From the NCBI GenBank assembly GCA_949949005.1, contig CATLHM010000004.1, positions 62,001 to 126,000 on the forward strand: a DNA stretch of 64,000 nucleotides, read 5' to 3'. Position numbers and translations under genes: made by a program. The DNA is from an uncultured Lachnospiraceae bacterium (GTDB lineage: Bacteria; Bacillota; Clostridia; Lachnospirales; Lachnospiraceae). The notes under the pieces were generated by a model that saw nothing but the letters and a program-made list of their open reading frames with translations, did not search any database and was not told the origin of the DNA. Positions 19,065 through 29,341 of the stretch are shown in pieces (position 1 is the stretch's first letter; each line of letters starts with the position of its first letter).

Positions 19065-20135
19065 TCAGACCCCGGTGATGTCAAGGGCATGCATATAGGC
19101 GTCGGAGCCGTGGGCGCAGACAACGGAAAGCTTTCTGCCGCTGACCAAAACCTTACAGCCGCTGACACTCCTTACCGCGTCAAGCTTTATTTCCATCTGT
19201 CCCTGGGGGGTGTCGAGGTACAGCATATTTTCTGTGGATTTGCTTCCCACCGTTCCGGTTACGGTAGAGGTGGAAGAAGTATCAACATCTACAGACCAGG
19301 TGCTTTCCTTGTATCCGGTAATACTGGCAGCATGCATATAAGCATCGGAGCCATTGTAGACTGATACGGTCAATTTCCTGTCGGGGGTGAGAACCATGCC
19401 GCTTCTGGAGTCGGTATTACTGTCGATTACAATCTGCATTTCGCCGCCATCCGTAGAAAGGTAGAGGAGATCTTCTTTCGTCTTGTCCGATACCGTTCCG
19501 TTTACTGTCAAGGTGGAAGCAGTCACCGCAGAAGCAGGCGCAGGCGTCAGAGAAGATGTGGCCGACGAGCTTCCTGATGAGGATGTGGATATTCCGTCAG
19601 TAATGCTTACCGCATGCATATAAGCGTCGGATCCGCGGGTGCAGGTAATGCTGTAGGTCTTGTCCTCCACAAGAACGGTACATCCGCTCATATTGGTGGA
19701 TGCATCCAGCTTAATCTGCATTTCTCCCTGTGCCGTTTCAAAGTATAAAATATCGTCCTTGCTCTTATTGGTGATCTTTCCAGTGACGGTAGTGGTGGAA
19801 GAATCAAGAGTGACTGCTTTGGTCGGCGCTGCGCTGGTAATCTTCACAGCGTGAAGATATTCGTCATTGCCATAACATACGGAGACAAAGATTTTTTTGT
19901 CCGGGAGCAGCACTTTGCAGGCAGTGGTGTCAGTTCCGCTGTCCAGTTTAATTTCCATGTCGCCTTCTTTGGTGGAAAGCTTCAAAAGCTCCGAGGTGGT
20001 TCCGGACATGACCGTTCCCTCAACGGTGGCTATGACTTCTGCGGCCTGAGCTGGGAAAAGGCAGGCAGGAGAAAGAAGCATTCCAAATGTAAGGCAGAGA
20101 GCTGTGCATAATTTGACAAAAATTTTGCGTTTCAT
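19065..20135 (-). CDS. Secreted protein with four tandem ~80-aa repeats
   Basis: Signal peptide MKRKIFVKLCTALCLTFGMLLSPACLFPAQAA; four copies of TVxGTVxxK...LYLxTxxGxMxIKLD...GSDAYMHAxxIT. Confidence 0.8.
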   Translation of the reverse strand: MKRKIFVKLCTALCLTFGMLLSPACLFPAQAAEVIATVEGTVMSGTTSELLKLSTKEGDMEIKLDSGTDTTACKVLLPDKKIFVSVCYGNDEYLHAVKITSAAPTKAVTLDSSTTTVTGKITNKSKDDILYFETAQGEMQIKLDASTNMSGCTVLVEDKTYSITCTRGSDAYMHAVSITDGISTSSSGSSSATSSLTPAPASAVTASTLTVNGTVSDKTKEDLLYLSTDGGEMQIVIDSNTDSRSGMVLTPDRKLTVSVYNGSDAYMHAASITGYKESTWSVDVDTSSTSTVTGTVGSKSTENMLYLDTPQGQMEIKLDAVRSVSGCKVLVSGRKLSVVCAHGSDAYMHALDITGV

Positions 20136-20275
20136 ATGTAAAATCCTCCTCATGATAATAAATGACGTATGTGTCATACTTTGTTTGAAAAGCGTGACCT
20201 TTCTGGTCAATATATCATACAATATCCGTCGCAGAAAAACAAGACAGATTCCTATTTTTTGTGATGTTTAGGAGA

Positions 20276-20925
20276 AAATTAATATCTTAATCGGTAGTTT
20301 ATGGGAAGATTGGGGAGAAGTTTGCGATACCTATACCTTTGCCTACATGATCATGAAGCATATGGATGCCAGGGAGCTGGGGGAGGTGCTTACCTGCTGT
20401 ACGGCAAAGGAACAGTTCTTGCTGGGGGCACAGCTTGGAAAGCTCATACGGGCTATGAATATTCCATGCAGGCCCTTTAACCAGATCCAGGTGATCTCCG
20501 ATCCGGACAGGAGTAAAAGATGGAGACCTTACAGGGAAGTCTTCCGGAGGGAGCGGGCGGCATATCTAAAAAGCCGGGACTTGGGCGAGTTTGTGTTTAC
20601 CCATGGAGACCTCTGCACAGACAATGTGCTTGTAGGGAAAGAAGGGGAGCTCGTGGCGATAGATTTTGGCGACGCGGTGCTGGCACCGAGATGTTATGAG
20701 CCCTCTCTGCTTGCATTTGAATATCGGCGCTATCCGGCGTTTCTGCGCGGATGCTGGCAGGGAAAAGACCTAAAGCTGATGGCAGAGCAGGTCTTTGACG
20801 GAATCCTAATCCATGATTTTGGGGGAGACATTGTAAAGTCAGTTTTTCCTGACGCCATTCAGTATGGGAAGGTGGAAGAGCTCTATAGAGGGATTTTGAA
20901 GCTTCCTATCTTTTGTGGAGAGTAA
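20276..20925 (+). pseudogene. 5'-truncated aminoglycoside phosphotransferase/choline-kinase-like gene
   Basis: ORF 20347..20925 has HGDLCTDNVLVGKEGELVAIDFGDA; in-frame upstream INILIGSLWEDWGEVCDTYTFAYMIMKHM resembles a kinase hinge but has no N-lobe; a stop precedes it. Confidence 0.6.
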
Positions 20926-21040
20926 GCTTGTGTGCGATATGCCGATTAATATTTTGAAAGAAAACGGGTTTATGGACGGTGTGAATAAAAAATAATGAAG
21001 GAAATGAGAAGTAGATGGAATCGATTGGAAAAATATCTGA

Positions 21041-21067
21041 AAAAATCTGAAAATTTTTCAGATTTTT
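21041..21067. promoter_or_regulatory. 27-bp palindrome upstream of MCP gene
   Basis: aaaaatctgaaaa t ttttcagattttt. Confidence 0.6.
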
Positions 21068-21140
21068 GTTGAAATTTTTTTAATATTTTTGTAAACTAAA
21101 GATAACGGCTTATTGAAAACGCTGAAAGGAGCGGCAAATT

Positions 21141-22817
21141 ATGAAAAAAGCGATCAGTCAATCTGTGTTATCCTTCATTTTAAATGGGATTTCAATCTTG
21201 TCCCTGTTGGTTCTGGTAGTGGCCCTGTCCAAATACAAGGAGGTGAACTACCAATTAGATCAGGCCAATGAGGACCGGTTTAACCTGACCTATAACGCTA
21301 ACCGGTTTATGAACGGGTCGGCATATCTCACCAATGAGATCAGAGCCTTTGCGGCCACCGGGCTCACGGAACATTACGACAATTACCTGAATGAGGTCAA
21401 TAACCTGAAAAACCGTGATATAGGCGTAGCCACGATGCAGGAGATCGGCATTACGGAAGAAGAGCAGGCAATGATCAATGAGATGTCGGAGCTGTCCAAT
21501 ACCCTGGTACCTCTTGAGGAGGAAGCGATGCGAAATGTCCAGGAGGGGAAGCTGGATGAGGCCCTTAACTATGTATATGGGGTGGATTACAGCGCATCAA
21601 CTGCACAGATCAATGCTATCAAGGAAGAATTTCTTGACGCTTTGGATGCCAGAGCTTTGGCGCAGGTTCAATCCCTTATGCATGAGTCGGACAATATCAA
21701 GACAAGCATGACAATAATTCTGGTAATCGTGGTACTATTGCAGGTGATAAGCATGATTTTCATCAGGCGAGGCGTGCTCAGCCCTGTGTTTGTGGTGAGA
21801 AACCAGATGGGAGAGATTGCCCAGGGAAATCTTTCGGCGGACTTTGCACTGAAGTCGGACACCTCTGAAATCGGAATGCTGGTGGAATCCATTCACGAGA
21901 CTAAGCGGGTGCTGAAAAAATACATAAGCGATATTGATTCTAAATTGTCTCAGATGGCGGAAGGAAAAATGGATCTGACTATCGACGGACAGTATCGGGG
22001 AGAGTTCATTCCGATCCAAAATGCGATGAGGCAGATTTTGGATTCCCTGAATAAGGCACTGTCCCAGATCAATATGACTGCGGGACTGGTATCCGAAGAA
22101 GCGGAAAGGATGGCCTCCGATGCCCAGGTACTTTCCAACGGGGCGGTAGAGCAGGCGGCGGCGGTTCAGCAGTTGACAGCCAGCATTCAGGAGCTGTCAA
22201 GCCAGGTGGACAGCGCTTCCGCAGACGCCAGTAATGCCCGGGAGACTACGGAGAAAGCCGCTACTCAGCTTGAGGTATGCAGCAGCAAGATGGGAGCGCT
22301 TACAAAGGCAATGCTGGATATTTCCCAATCCTCCCGCCAGATTGAAGGGATCATTAAGACAATTGATGATATTTCCTTCCAGACCAATATTTTAGCCCTG
22401 AATGCGGCAGTGGAAGCCGCCCGTGCGGGTGAGGCCGGAAAGGGATTTGCGGTGGTTGCCGAGGAGGTCCGCAATCTTGCCAATAAGAGTGCGGAGGCGG
22501 CAAGGGATATTACAGACCTGATTGAGAATTCCATGGATCTGGTTCAGCAGGGAGAAGAACTGTCAAGCGAAACCACGCAGGCGCTTTTGGAAGGAGTGTC
22601 CGGGGCCCGTACTTCCACCGATCTGGTGGATCGGATTGCGGAGGCAGCCAAACAGCAGGCGCAGGCCCTTCATCAGGTTTCGCTGGGAATGAGACAGATT
22701 TCGGATGTGGTTCAGACCAATGCGGCAACGGCAGAAAAGTCCGCATCTTCTGCAGAAGAGCTCTACAGCCAGGCGGAAGAGTTGAAGGAATCTGTACAGA
22801 GGTTTAGGCTTCGCTGA
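21141..22817 (+). CDS. Methyl-accepting chemotaxis protein
   Basis: TM segments, HAMP, signalling hairpin [40 protein letters not shown]. Confidence 0.95.
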   Translation: MKKAISQSVLSFILNGISILSLLVLVVALSKYKEVNYQLDQANEDRFNLTYNANRFMNGSAYLTNEIRAFAATGLTEHYDNYLNEVNNLKNRDIGVATMQEIGITEEEQAMINEMSELSNTLVPLEEEAMRNVQEGKLDEALNYVYGVDYSASTAQINAIKEEFLDALDARALAQVQSLMHESDNIKTSMTIILVIVVLLQVISMIFIRRGVLSPVFVVRNQMGEIAQGNLSADFALKSDTSEIGMLVESIHETKRVLKKYISDIDSKLSQMAEGKMDLTIDGQYRGEFIPIQNAMRQILDSLNKALSQINMTAGLVSEEAERMASDAQVLSNGAVEQAAAVQQLTASIQELSSQVDSASADASNARETTEKAATQLEVCSSKMGALTKAMLDISQSSRQIEGIIKTIDDISFQTNILALNAAVEAARAGEAGKGFAVVAEEVRNLANKSAEAARDITDLIENSMDLVQQGEELSSETTQALLEGVSGARTSTDLVDRIAEAAKQQAQALHQVSLGMRQISDVVQTNAATAEKSASSAEELYSQAEELKESVQRFRLR

Positions 22818-22903
22818 CAAGACTTGAAAGTTCCTCTTAAACTCCCTTAGGGGTGCGGTAATGGCAAAGCAATGATAGCAGAGGAATAGAGATAGGATTA
22901 ATG

Positions 22904-22962
22904 AAAGGGCGCTGATTTTGGTGGCAGGTAAGTGACATTACCCCAAATCAAGCGCCCTTTTT
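22904..22962 (+). terminator. Stem-loop terminator after MCP
   Basis: agggcgctgattttgg ... ccaaatcaagcgcccttttt. Confidence 0.65.
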
Positions 22963-23032
22963 GTGTGCAGATATTAAAAGCAGATTTTGTAAGATAGAAT
23001 TGCTAAGGCCCGGCTAAACAGGCTGTTGGCCA

Positions 23033-24703
23033 TTATCTTCCGCATACGATTACCTGGCAGGGAGCTAAGGTAATCTGCCCCTCTTTTATTAGAACATTGT
23101 CCTGGTTGCTCAGCAGAACTGTGGCGCCAGATAATGCCTCGGCCTTGACGGTAAGTTCCTTTTCGCCGAAGTTGGCAAATACGGCGGCGGACTTATGATC
23201 CAGCTTCCTCTCATAGGCCAGGAGGTTTTCGGTATCCTCCAGGAGAGGGCAGAAAGCGCCATAGGTAAAGACTTCCCTGTATTCAGAGGATTTGCGCAGA
23301 GCCAAAAGCTTTTTGTAATAAGAAAGAATGGAATCCCCGTCGGAGAGCTGTGCTTCCACATTGACCTTTGTATAATTTGGATTCACCTTAAGCCAAGGCT
23401 TTCCGGTGGAAAAGCCTGCACTCAGAGAGCTGTCCCACTGCATGGGGGTTCTGGCGTTATCCCGGCTGGTGTGATAGCAGGCGTTCAGGGCCTGCGCTTG
23501 TGAGAGGCCGGACTCTATGGCAGTCTGATATTCCCAGCGGGTGCCAATGTCATCATAATCGTCAATGGAATCCATGGGGCAGTTCCGCATACCGATTTCC
23601 TGTCCCTGATAGAGGAAAGGAATGCCCCGCAGCAGAGTGCTGATGGTGCCTAACATTTTTGCCCCGGAAGCATTCTGGGCATAGGCAGGCAGATAACGGT
23701 CAATGCATCTTGGAATATCGTGGTTTTCAAGAACATTTGCCATAAAGCCCACATCCTGGCATTTGAGCTGGGACTGGAATAGAACATGCTTTAATTTTTC
23801 CAATTTCTCGGCAGTGGAGCCGTAGGGGCCTTTTTTGCTTGCTAGTACGGAGTGGGCGCAAAAATCAAACATGGTGGAAAAGTGCCCATTATCTCCGATA
23901 AACTGGTCAAGCTCGTTTTCCTTCATGTTAAAAACCTCGGCAACCGTAAAGGCTTCGTAGCGGTCAAAGGTATTTTTCTTAAGATCCTCCAAAAGCTCCC
24001 CTACTCCTTCCACCTTTTCCACCATACGCCATACCCAGGTAAGGCCGTCAGGGCCGTCCGGCTCAAAGCTCTCAAAGTCCGGATCCTTTTTGATATTGAT
24101 GATGGCGTCTATGCGGAAACCGGAAACGCCCTTTTCCAGCCACCAGTTGATCATGTCATATAATTCCTTTAGCATTTTTGGGTTGTTCCAGTTCAGGTCA
24201 GGCTGCTCTTTGGCAAACATGTGAAGGTAGTAATAGTCGCATCCCTCCACCTTTTCCCAGGCGCTGCCGCCGAAGTAAGAGCGGTAATTGCTGGGAGGAT
24301 TGCCGTCCTTTCCTTTCCGGAAGTAAAAATAATCCCCGTATTCGCCTTCCGGATCCTTAAGCGCTTTCTGAAACCATTCATGCTGGTCGGAACAATGGTT
24401 GATCACCAGATCCATAAGGATGTGCATATCACGTTTTTTGGCTTCCGCAAGAAGGATATCAAAGTCCTCCATGGTGCCGAAGGCCTTGTCGATCTGATAA
24501 TAGTCGGAAATGTCATACCCTTCATCCACAAAAGGGGACTGGTAGATAGGGGAAAGCCAGATAATATCAATTCCCAGATCCTTTAAATAGTCCAGCTTTT
24601 GGGTAATGCCGTTTAAGTCTCCGATACCGTCCCCGTTCGTATCCCGAAAACTCTTCGGGTAAATTTGATAGGCTATTTTGTCGTGCCACCACTTTTTGTT
24701 CAT
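23033..24703 (-). CDS. Alpha-glucosidase / oligo-1,6-glucosidase (GH13)
   Basis: WWHDKIAYQIYPKSFRDTNGDGIGDLNGI, GFRIDAIINIKK, ENHDIPR. Confidence 0.93.
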   Translation of the reverse strand: MNKKWWHDKIAYQIYPKSFRDTNGDGIGDLNGITQKLDYLKDLGIDIIWLSPIYQSPFVDEGYDISDYYQIDKAFGTMEDFDILLAEAKKRDMHILMDLVINHCSDQHEWFQKALKDPEGEYGDYFYFRKGKDGNPPSNYRSYFGGSAWEKVEGCDYYYLHMFAKEQPDLNWNNPKMLKELYDMINWWLEKGVSGFRIDAIINIKKDPDFESFEPDGPDGLTWVWRMVEKVEGVGELLEDLKKNTFDRYEAFTVAEVFNMKENELDQFIGDNGHFSTMFDFCAHSVLASKKGPYGSTAEKLEKLKHVLFQSQLKCQDVGFMANVLENHDIPRCIDRYLPAYAQNASGAKMLGTISTLLRGIPFLYQGQEIGMRNCPMDSIDDYDDIGTRWEYQTAIESGLSQAQALNACYHTSRDNARTPMQWDSSLSAGFSTGKPWLKVNPNYTKVNVEAQLSDGDSILSYYKKLLALRKSSEYREVFTYGAFCPLLEDTENLLAYERKLDHKSAAVFANFGEKELTVKAEALSGATVLLSNQDNVLIKEGQITLAPCQVIVCGR

Positions 24704-24844
24704 GAGATTCCTCCGTTTTTGTCCGCCGCTATGTGTGTCAGGCACATGCCGGTTTGGTATAGAATAGTAACTGGTTTGTTTGGTGGTTACATTCTATTAT
24801 CTCATGACAAAGATTTCTTGCCTATAATTGACGAATTTCTTGCA

Positions 24845-25756
24845 CTATTTTGACTTGTTTGAGCGCCTGCGGTACTCGGAGGGAGTGACACCCTTTTCTC
24901 CTTTGAATCTTCGGATAAAATAACCTATATTTTCAAATCCCGTGTTCTCCGCAATAGTGATGATCTTGTCATCAGTTTCAGCCAGAGCCTCGGCCGCTTT
25001 TTCGATCCGGATTTCATTGATGTATTCGGTGGCGGTCTTTCCCATATTTTCCTTAAAATACCGGCAGAAGTACTGAGAATTTAGATTGACCAGTCCGGCC
25101 AATTCTTCCAGCCGGATAGGAGAGGCATAATTTTCTCCGATATAGCGCAGTACCTTTTTCAGGTTCCTGATCTGCTGTTCGTTTTCGTTGTTGATCTCCC
25201 GAACAGGAATGAGGCAGTTGTTCTGATACAGGATGGCCAGCAGGCTGTAGAGCAGGGCCTTGATTTGCAGGTAAAGGGAGTTCTTGGTAAGCTCTTCTTT
25301 ATCAGGACAACTGTTCATTTGCCGTACTTTCCGCTCTGTCTGCTCGTAGCAATCCCTGATCTGTGGAAAGATGGGGGAATCGCGCTCAAGAAGCAGGGGC
25401 ATTTTCAGCCGCCCGTCCATAAGAGGTCGGATGAGCTTGGCTTGGATGGCGTCATAGTGTTCAAAACTCAGGATGTTCAGGTGAAAGACGATGGCGCTTT
25501 CCTGGGCCCCGGCAGGCAATTCCAGGCAGTGAAGTTCGCCGGCATGGATGCATAGGATGGCAGGGCCTTCAACCAGAAATTCCCTGGTGTTTAGCCAGGT
25601 GCGGAAACTTCCTCTTTTTAGATAAATCAGTTCCATTTCCTCATGCCAGTGAGGAGAGACCTTCCAGGAAATATCCGCACTGTCCCATTCATAGAGGGCA
25701 AGCGGGAAGCGTACTGTGCCGTGGGTAGTATTTTCTTTCAGAGAATGTAAGTCCAT
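24845..25756 (-). CDS. AraC family transcriptional regulator
   Basis: N-terminal cupin-like, C-terminal LVNLNSQYFCRYFKENMGKTATEYINEIRIEKAAEAL...IGYFIRRFKGEKGVTPSEYRR. Confidence 0.9.
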   Translation of the reverse strand: MDLHSLKENTTHGTVRFPLALYEWDSADISWKVSPHWHEEMELIYLKRGSFRTWLNTREFLVEGPAILCIHAGELHCLELPAGAQESAIVFHLNILSFEHYDAIQAKLIRPLMDGRLKMPLLLERDSPIFPQIRDCYEQTERKVRQMNSCPDKEELTKNSLYLQIKALLYSLLAILYQNNCLIPVREINNENEQQIRNLKKVLRYIGENYASPIRLEELAGLVNLNSQYFCRYFKENMGKTATEYINEIRIEKAAEALAETDDKIITIAENTGFENIGYFIRRFKGEKGVTPSEYRRRSNKSK

Positions 25757-25915
25757 AAAAACTCCTGCTTCTTTGGTGGATGTTTGCCAGGCTGTTTGTT
25801 TGGCCTGCCGTATATTATGATAGTGAACGACAAATTATCCTGTCGCCTACTATAGTAACATGCGGCGGGCTTCCAGAAAATATTTTTTTATGCATCTATT
25901 CAGGTTAATATTGAG

Positions 25916-25944
25916 TTGACAATTACAGGGGAAGCATTTACACT
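25916..25944 (+). promoter_or_regulatory. Sigma-A-type promoter TTGACA-N17-TACACT
   Basis: Direct sequence match upstream of 26033 gene. Confidence 0.6.
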
Positions 25945-25946
25945 TT

Positions 25947-25965
25947 AATAGTAATTATTACTATT
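25947..25965. promoter_or_regulatory. Perfect 9-1-9 palindrome, PerR/Fur-box-like operator
   Basis: aatagtaat t attactatt, just downstream of the -10. Confidence 0.55.
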
Positions 25966-26032
25966 TTAGCTGAGTCAGACCTGCAAAAGCTTTACTGACA
26001 GGCCTGGCCGGAGTGAGGTGAAAGGGTATAAA

Positions 26033-26539
26033 ATGAACAAAAATGTATTTCACAAGCTTTCTTACGGGGTTTATGTGGTAAGCACCTGGGATAACGGGAG
26101 ACCTACCGGATGTACGGCAAACAGTGCCATGCAGATCACTTCTTCCCCTGCTACCATTGCGGTGAGCATCAATCACGACAACTACACCAACAAGTGTATC
26201 AAGGAGACGGGAAGATTTGCCATTTCCATTCTGGCAGAAGATACGCCTGCGTTGATTATCGGAACCTTTGGCTTCCGGTCGGGGAAAGATTCGGACAAGT
26301 TTTCAGAGGTAAAATACAGTGTGGAAGATAATATGCCGGTGGTGACAGATTCCTGTGGCTATATTGCCTGTGAGGTGATTGACAGTATGGAGACGGCAAC
26401 CCATACCGTATTTTTAGGAGAAGTAAAGGGTGCAGAGCTCTTTGGAGATCGGGAAGCCATGACCTATTCCTATTACCACAAAGTAATCAAGGGAAAAAGT
26501 CCTAAGAATGCACCGACTTATCTTCCTGAGGCAGAATAA
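26033..26539 (+). CDS. Flavin reductase family (FMN-binding) protein
   Basis: NVFHKLSYGVYVVSTWDNGRPTGCTANSAMQITSSPATIAVSINHDNYT. Confidence 0.88.
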   Translation: MNKNVFHKLSYGVYVVSTWDNGRPTGCTANSAMQITSSPATIAVSINHDNYTNKCIKETGRFAISILAEDTPALIIGTFGFRSGKDSDKFSEVKYSVEDNMPVVTDSCGYIACEVIDSMETATHTVFLGEVKGAELFGDREAMTYSYYHKVIKGKSPKNAPTYLPEAE

Positions 26540-26598
26540 CCTCAGACTTATGATTAAGAAAGAAGCAATATAATATTGAAGAAAGGATATACAAAGTG

Positions 26599-27507
26599 AT
26601 GGAAGAATCAATGAAGGATTACGAGGTGGAACTGGAGGCTTCCTTTCGGAAGATCAATGAGGGGGACGTGATCCAGGGAACGGTGATTGATGTCAACGAG
26701 AACGAGGTGACTCTGGATCTGAAATACTACACCCAGGGCATCATCAAGGCAGAGGATATGAGCAATGATCCCGGCTTCTCTGTTTTAAATGATGTGAAGA
26801 TCGGAGATGTAGTCGAAGCCTCGGTGGTTAAGATGGATGACGGACAGGGAAATATCCTTCTCTCCAAAAAAGAGGCAAATGAGGTGCTGGCCTGGGATGT
26901 GCTGGAGCGTTATCTGGAAGAAAAAACTGAATTGACCGTAAAAGTCAGTGAGATCGTGAAGGCAGGCGCGGTTGCCTGGGTGGAAGGAATCAGAGGATTT
27001 ATCCCCGCTTCCCAGTTAGACATTTCTTATGTGGAAGATCTGAGCGTTTTCCAGGGAAAAGAATTGACTGTTCGGGTCATAACTGTGGACAGAGAAAAAG
27101 AAAAGCTGGTACTGTCCGCAAAGGAAATCCTAAAGGAACAGGCCAAAGAGGCCCACGATCACAAGGTTGCCATGCTGGTGCCGGGGACGGTTCTGGAAGG
27201 TACTGTTGAAAGCCTGCAGCCCTACGGCGCGTTTGTGGATTTGAAGGACGGCTTAAGCGGTCTGGTGCATATATCCCAGATCAGCCAGAGAAGGATCAAA
27301 AAACCTTCCGAGGTATTGAAGGTGGGAGATACGGTGAAGGTGAAGGTGTTAAACACCAACGACGGAAAGATTTCACTGAGTATGAAGGCGGTTTCCGAGG
27401 AGCAGGAGGCAGAAGCGGTGGAAAAGGTAGATACCTCCAAATACAGCTCGAAGGAAAGTTTCGGCACAAGCCTTGGAGATTTGCTTGCCGGACTGAATAT
27501 TAAATAG
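26599..27507 (+). CDS. S1 RNA-binding domain protein (30S S1-like)
   Basis: Repeated S1 domains; GTVLEGTVESLQPYGAFVDLKDGLSGLVHISQIS. Confidence 0.9.
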   Translation: MEESMKDYEVELEASFRKINEGDVIQGTVIDVNENEVTLDLKYYTQGIIKAEDMSNDPGFSVLNDVKIGDVVEASVVKMDDGQGNILLSKKEANEVLAWDVLERYLEEKTELTVKVSEIVKAGAVAWVEGIRGFIPASQLDISYVEDLSVFQGKELTVRVITVDREKEKLVLSAKEILKEQAKEAHDHKVAMLVPGTVLEGTVESLQPYGAFVDLKDGLSGLVHISQISQRRIKKPSEVLKVGDTVKVKVLNTNDGKISLSMKAVSEEQEAEAVEKVDTSKYSSKESFGTSLGDLLAGLNIK

Positions 27508-27508
27508 G

Positions 27509-28198
27509 GTGGATCAATTTATGGTCAAATTCAAATATTGTCTTTTTGATTTAGACGGCACTTTGACCGATCCTAAGGAGGGCATTACCAGGTCAGTACA
27601 GTATGCCCTCCGTTCTTTTGGGATAGAAGAGCCTGACCTGAAAAAGCTGGAAGGATTCATCGGCCCGCCCTTAAAGGACAGCTTTCAGGAGTATTACGGC
27701 TTTGGGGAGGAACAGGCCGCAAAGGCCGTCTCGGCCTACAGGGAGCGATTTGCCCCCATTGGTATACTGGAAAACCGCATTTTCCCAGGGGTGCCCGCTA
27801 TGCTTTCAAACTTGAAGGACAGGGGAATTTCCCTTGCCGTTGCTTCCAGCAAACCCACCAATTTTGTACACCGGATTTTGTCACATTTTGAGATAGAGCA
27901 ATTTTTTACTGTGATTGTGGGAAGCGGGATGGATGGAAGCAGATCGGCGAAGGAGGAAGTGGTGGAAGAGGCTCTTAAGGAGCTTGGAGTGCTCACGCTT
28001 CCCAAGGAACAACGGCATAAAAGTTGCGCTATGGTGGGGGACAGAAAATTTGATATTCAGGGGGCCGAATCCAATGGAATTACAGGGGTAGGCGTGGCCT
28101 TTGGATTCGCGAAGCCGGGAGAACTGGAGGAGGCAGGCGCCGCGTTTATTGCGGGTACGGTGAAGGAGCTGGAAGCTTATCTTCTGGGAGAGCTTTGA
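27509..28198 (+). CDS. HAD family hydrolase (phosphoglycolate phosphatase-like)
   Basis: CLFDLDGTLTDPKEGITRSVQYAL, AVASSKPT, MVGDRKFDIQGAESNGI. Confidence 0.9.
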   Translation: MDQFMVKFKYCLFDLDGTLTDPKEGITRSVQYALRSFGIEEPDLKKLEGFIGPPLKDSFQEYYGFGEEQAAKAVSAYRERFAPIGILENRIFPGVPAMLSNLKDRGISLAVASSKPTNFVHRILSHFEIEQFFTVIVGSGMDGSRSAKEEVVEEALKELGVLTLPKEQRHKSCAMVGDRKFDIQGAESNGITGVGVAFGFAKPGELEEAGAAFIAGTVKELEAYLLGEL

Positions 28199-28204
28199 CG
28201 GAGA

Positions 28205-29191
28205 TTGCCGGTGGGCAGGGAGATTACAATGGGTAATTTTTTCAGGATGATCAATATAAGATGGAGCAGGGAGGAGATTGCCGGCTGGGGTTCCCTGCGC
28301 AAAACGGCATATCTGCTTTTGCCGCTTTTGTTTTATTTCCTGGTTCATGATGGGGCGGAAATCCTTTTATGGGCCGGACTTGACGGGATTATGACCTCCG
28401 GCAACAAGTCTTTGACCTCTTTTCTGACGGACAATGCCTATACGGTAAACGGCCTGATCAATGGATTTGCCATTTTAGCAGGCGTGGCGGCTATCTGGCG
28501 GGCCATCCGGGGGGAAATCAGAGGAAGAGGGGAAGAGGAGACCTGTTCCTTAAAACAAGGAAGTGTCGTATCCGGAAAGGAAGGAAGCGCTGTATCCGGG
28601 GATGAAGGGTACAAAGAGACAGAAACCGGGGTCAACCCTGCAAGGAGCGGCATGGAGTCGGTGGTGACCCGCTATATGGTTCTAGGGGCGCTGGCCTTTT
28701 TGACAGCGTTATCCCTTAACCTTCTCTTTTCGCTGCTAGGCCTGACTGGAAGCTCTCAGGGATATGCGCAGACGGCCAGGGCCCAATATGGGGTAAATTT
28801 TGTGGTAGGGCTTTTTTTGTATGGAATCCTGTCGCCTGCGGCGGAGGAAGCCGTATTCCGGGGACTGATTTATAACAGGATGAAACGGTGCTTTGGATAT
28901 GTCATTGCCCTGGTGGTCTCCTCCCTGTTTTTTGGCTGTTACCACGGAAATGTGGTACAGGCCCTTTACGGGACGGTTCTGGGGCTTTTGATCGCCTGGG
29001 CCTACGAAAAATACGGCAGCTTTGCAGCGCCTGTGCTTTTTCACGGCGTGGCGAATGTGAGTATTTATGCCATGACCTACTATAATAGTCTGGGGGCTAT
29101 GAGCAGGGAGGTAAGTATTGGCGTCATAGTGGTTTCTTTGCTGGGGGCGGGGGTGTGTCTGGGGTATATTAAACGCTGCCACAGGATTTGA
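28205..29191 (+). CDS. CPBP family intramembrane metalloprotease
   Basis: SPAAEEAVFRGLIYNRM, FGCYHGN, multiple TM segments. Confidence 0.88.
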   Translation: MPVGREITMGNFFRMINIRWSREEIAGWGSLRKTAYLLLPLLFYFLVHDGAEILLWAGLDGIMTSGNKSLTSFLTDNAYTVNGLINGFAILAGVAAIWRAIRGEIRGRGEEETCSLKQGSVVSGKEGSAVSGDEGYKETETGVNPARSGMESVVTRYMVLGALAFLTALSLNLLFSLLGLTGSSQGYAQTARAQYGVNFVVGLFLYGILSPAAEEAVFRGLIYNRMKRCFGYVIALVVSSLFFGCYHGNVVQALYGTVLGLLIAWAYEKYGSFAAPVLFHGVANVSIYAMTYYNSLGAMSREVSIGVIVVSLLGAGVCLGYIKRCHRI

Positions 29192-29341
29192 GTGTGGCAA
29201 CTTCGTTTCTTAGCTTTTCAAATTCGTCTGTAAGAGAAGGTGTCTGGATTTCTTAAGCGAGATGTTTGTAGATGTTCGGAATTGCCTGATGGAAGGGTTT
29301 ACATATTTCAAATGTGTAAAAATGTATAAGGTGGGGTATAA

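Noticed and set aside
29192-29341. Possible attL duplicate of the tRNA-Ala 3' end left of the NACHT gene
   Set aside because: No match to gggacttgaacccgtgacctcc found by eye; no integrase nearby.
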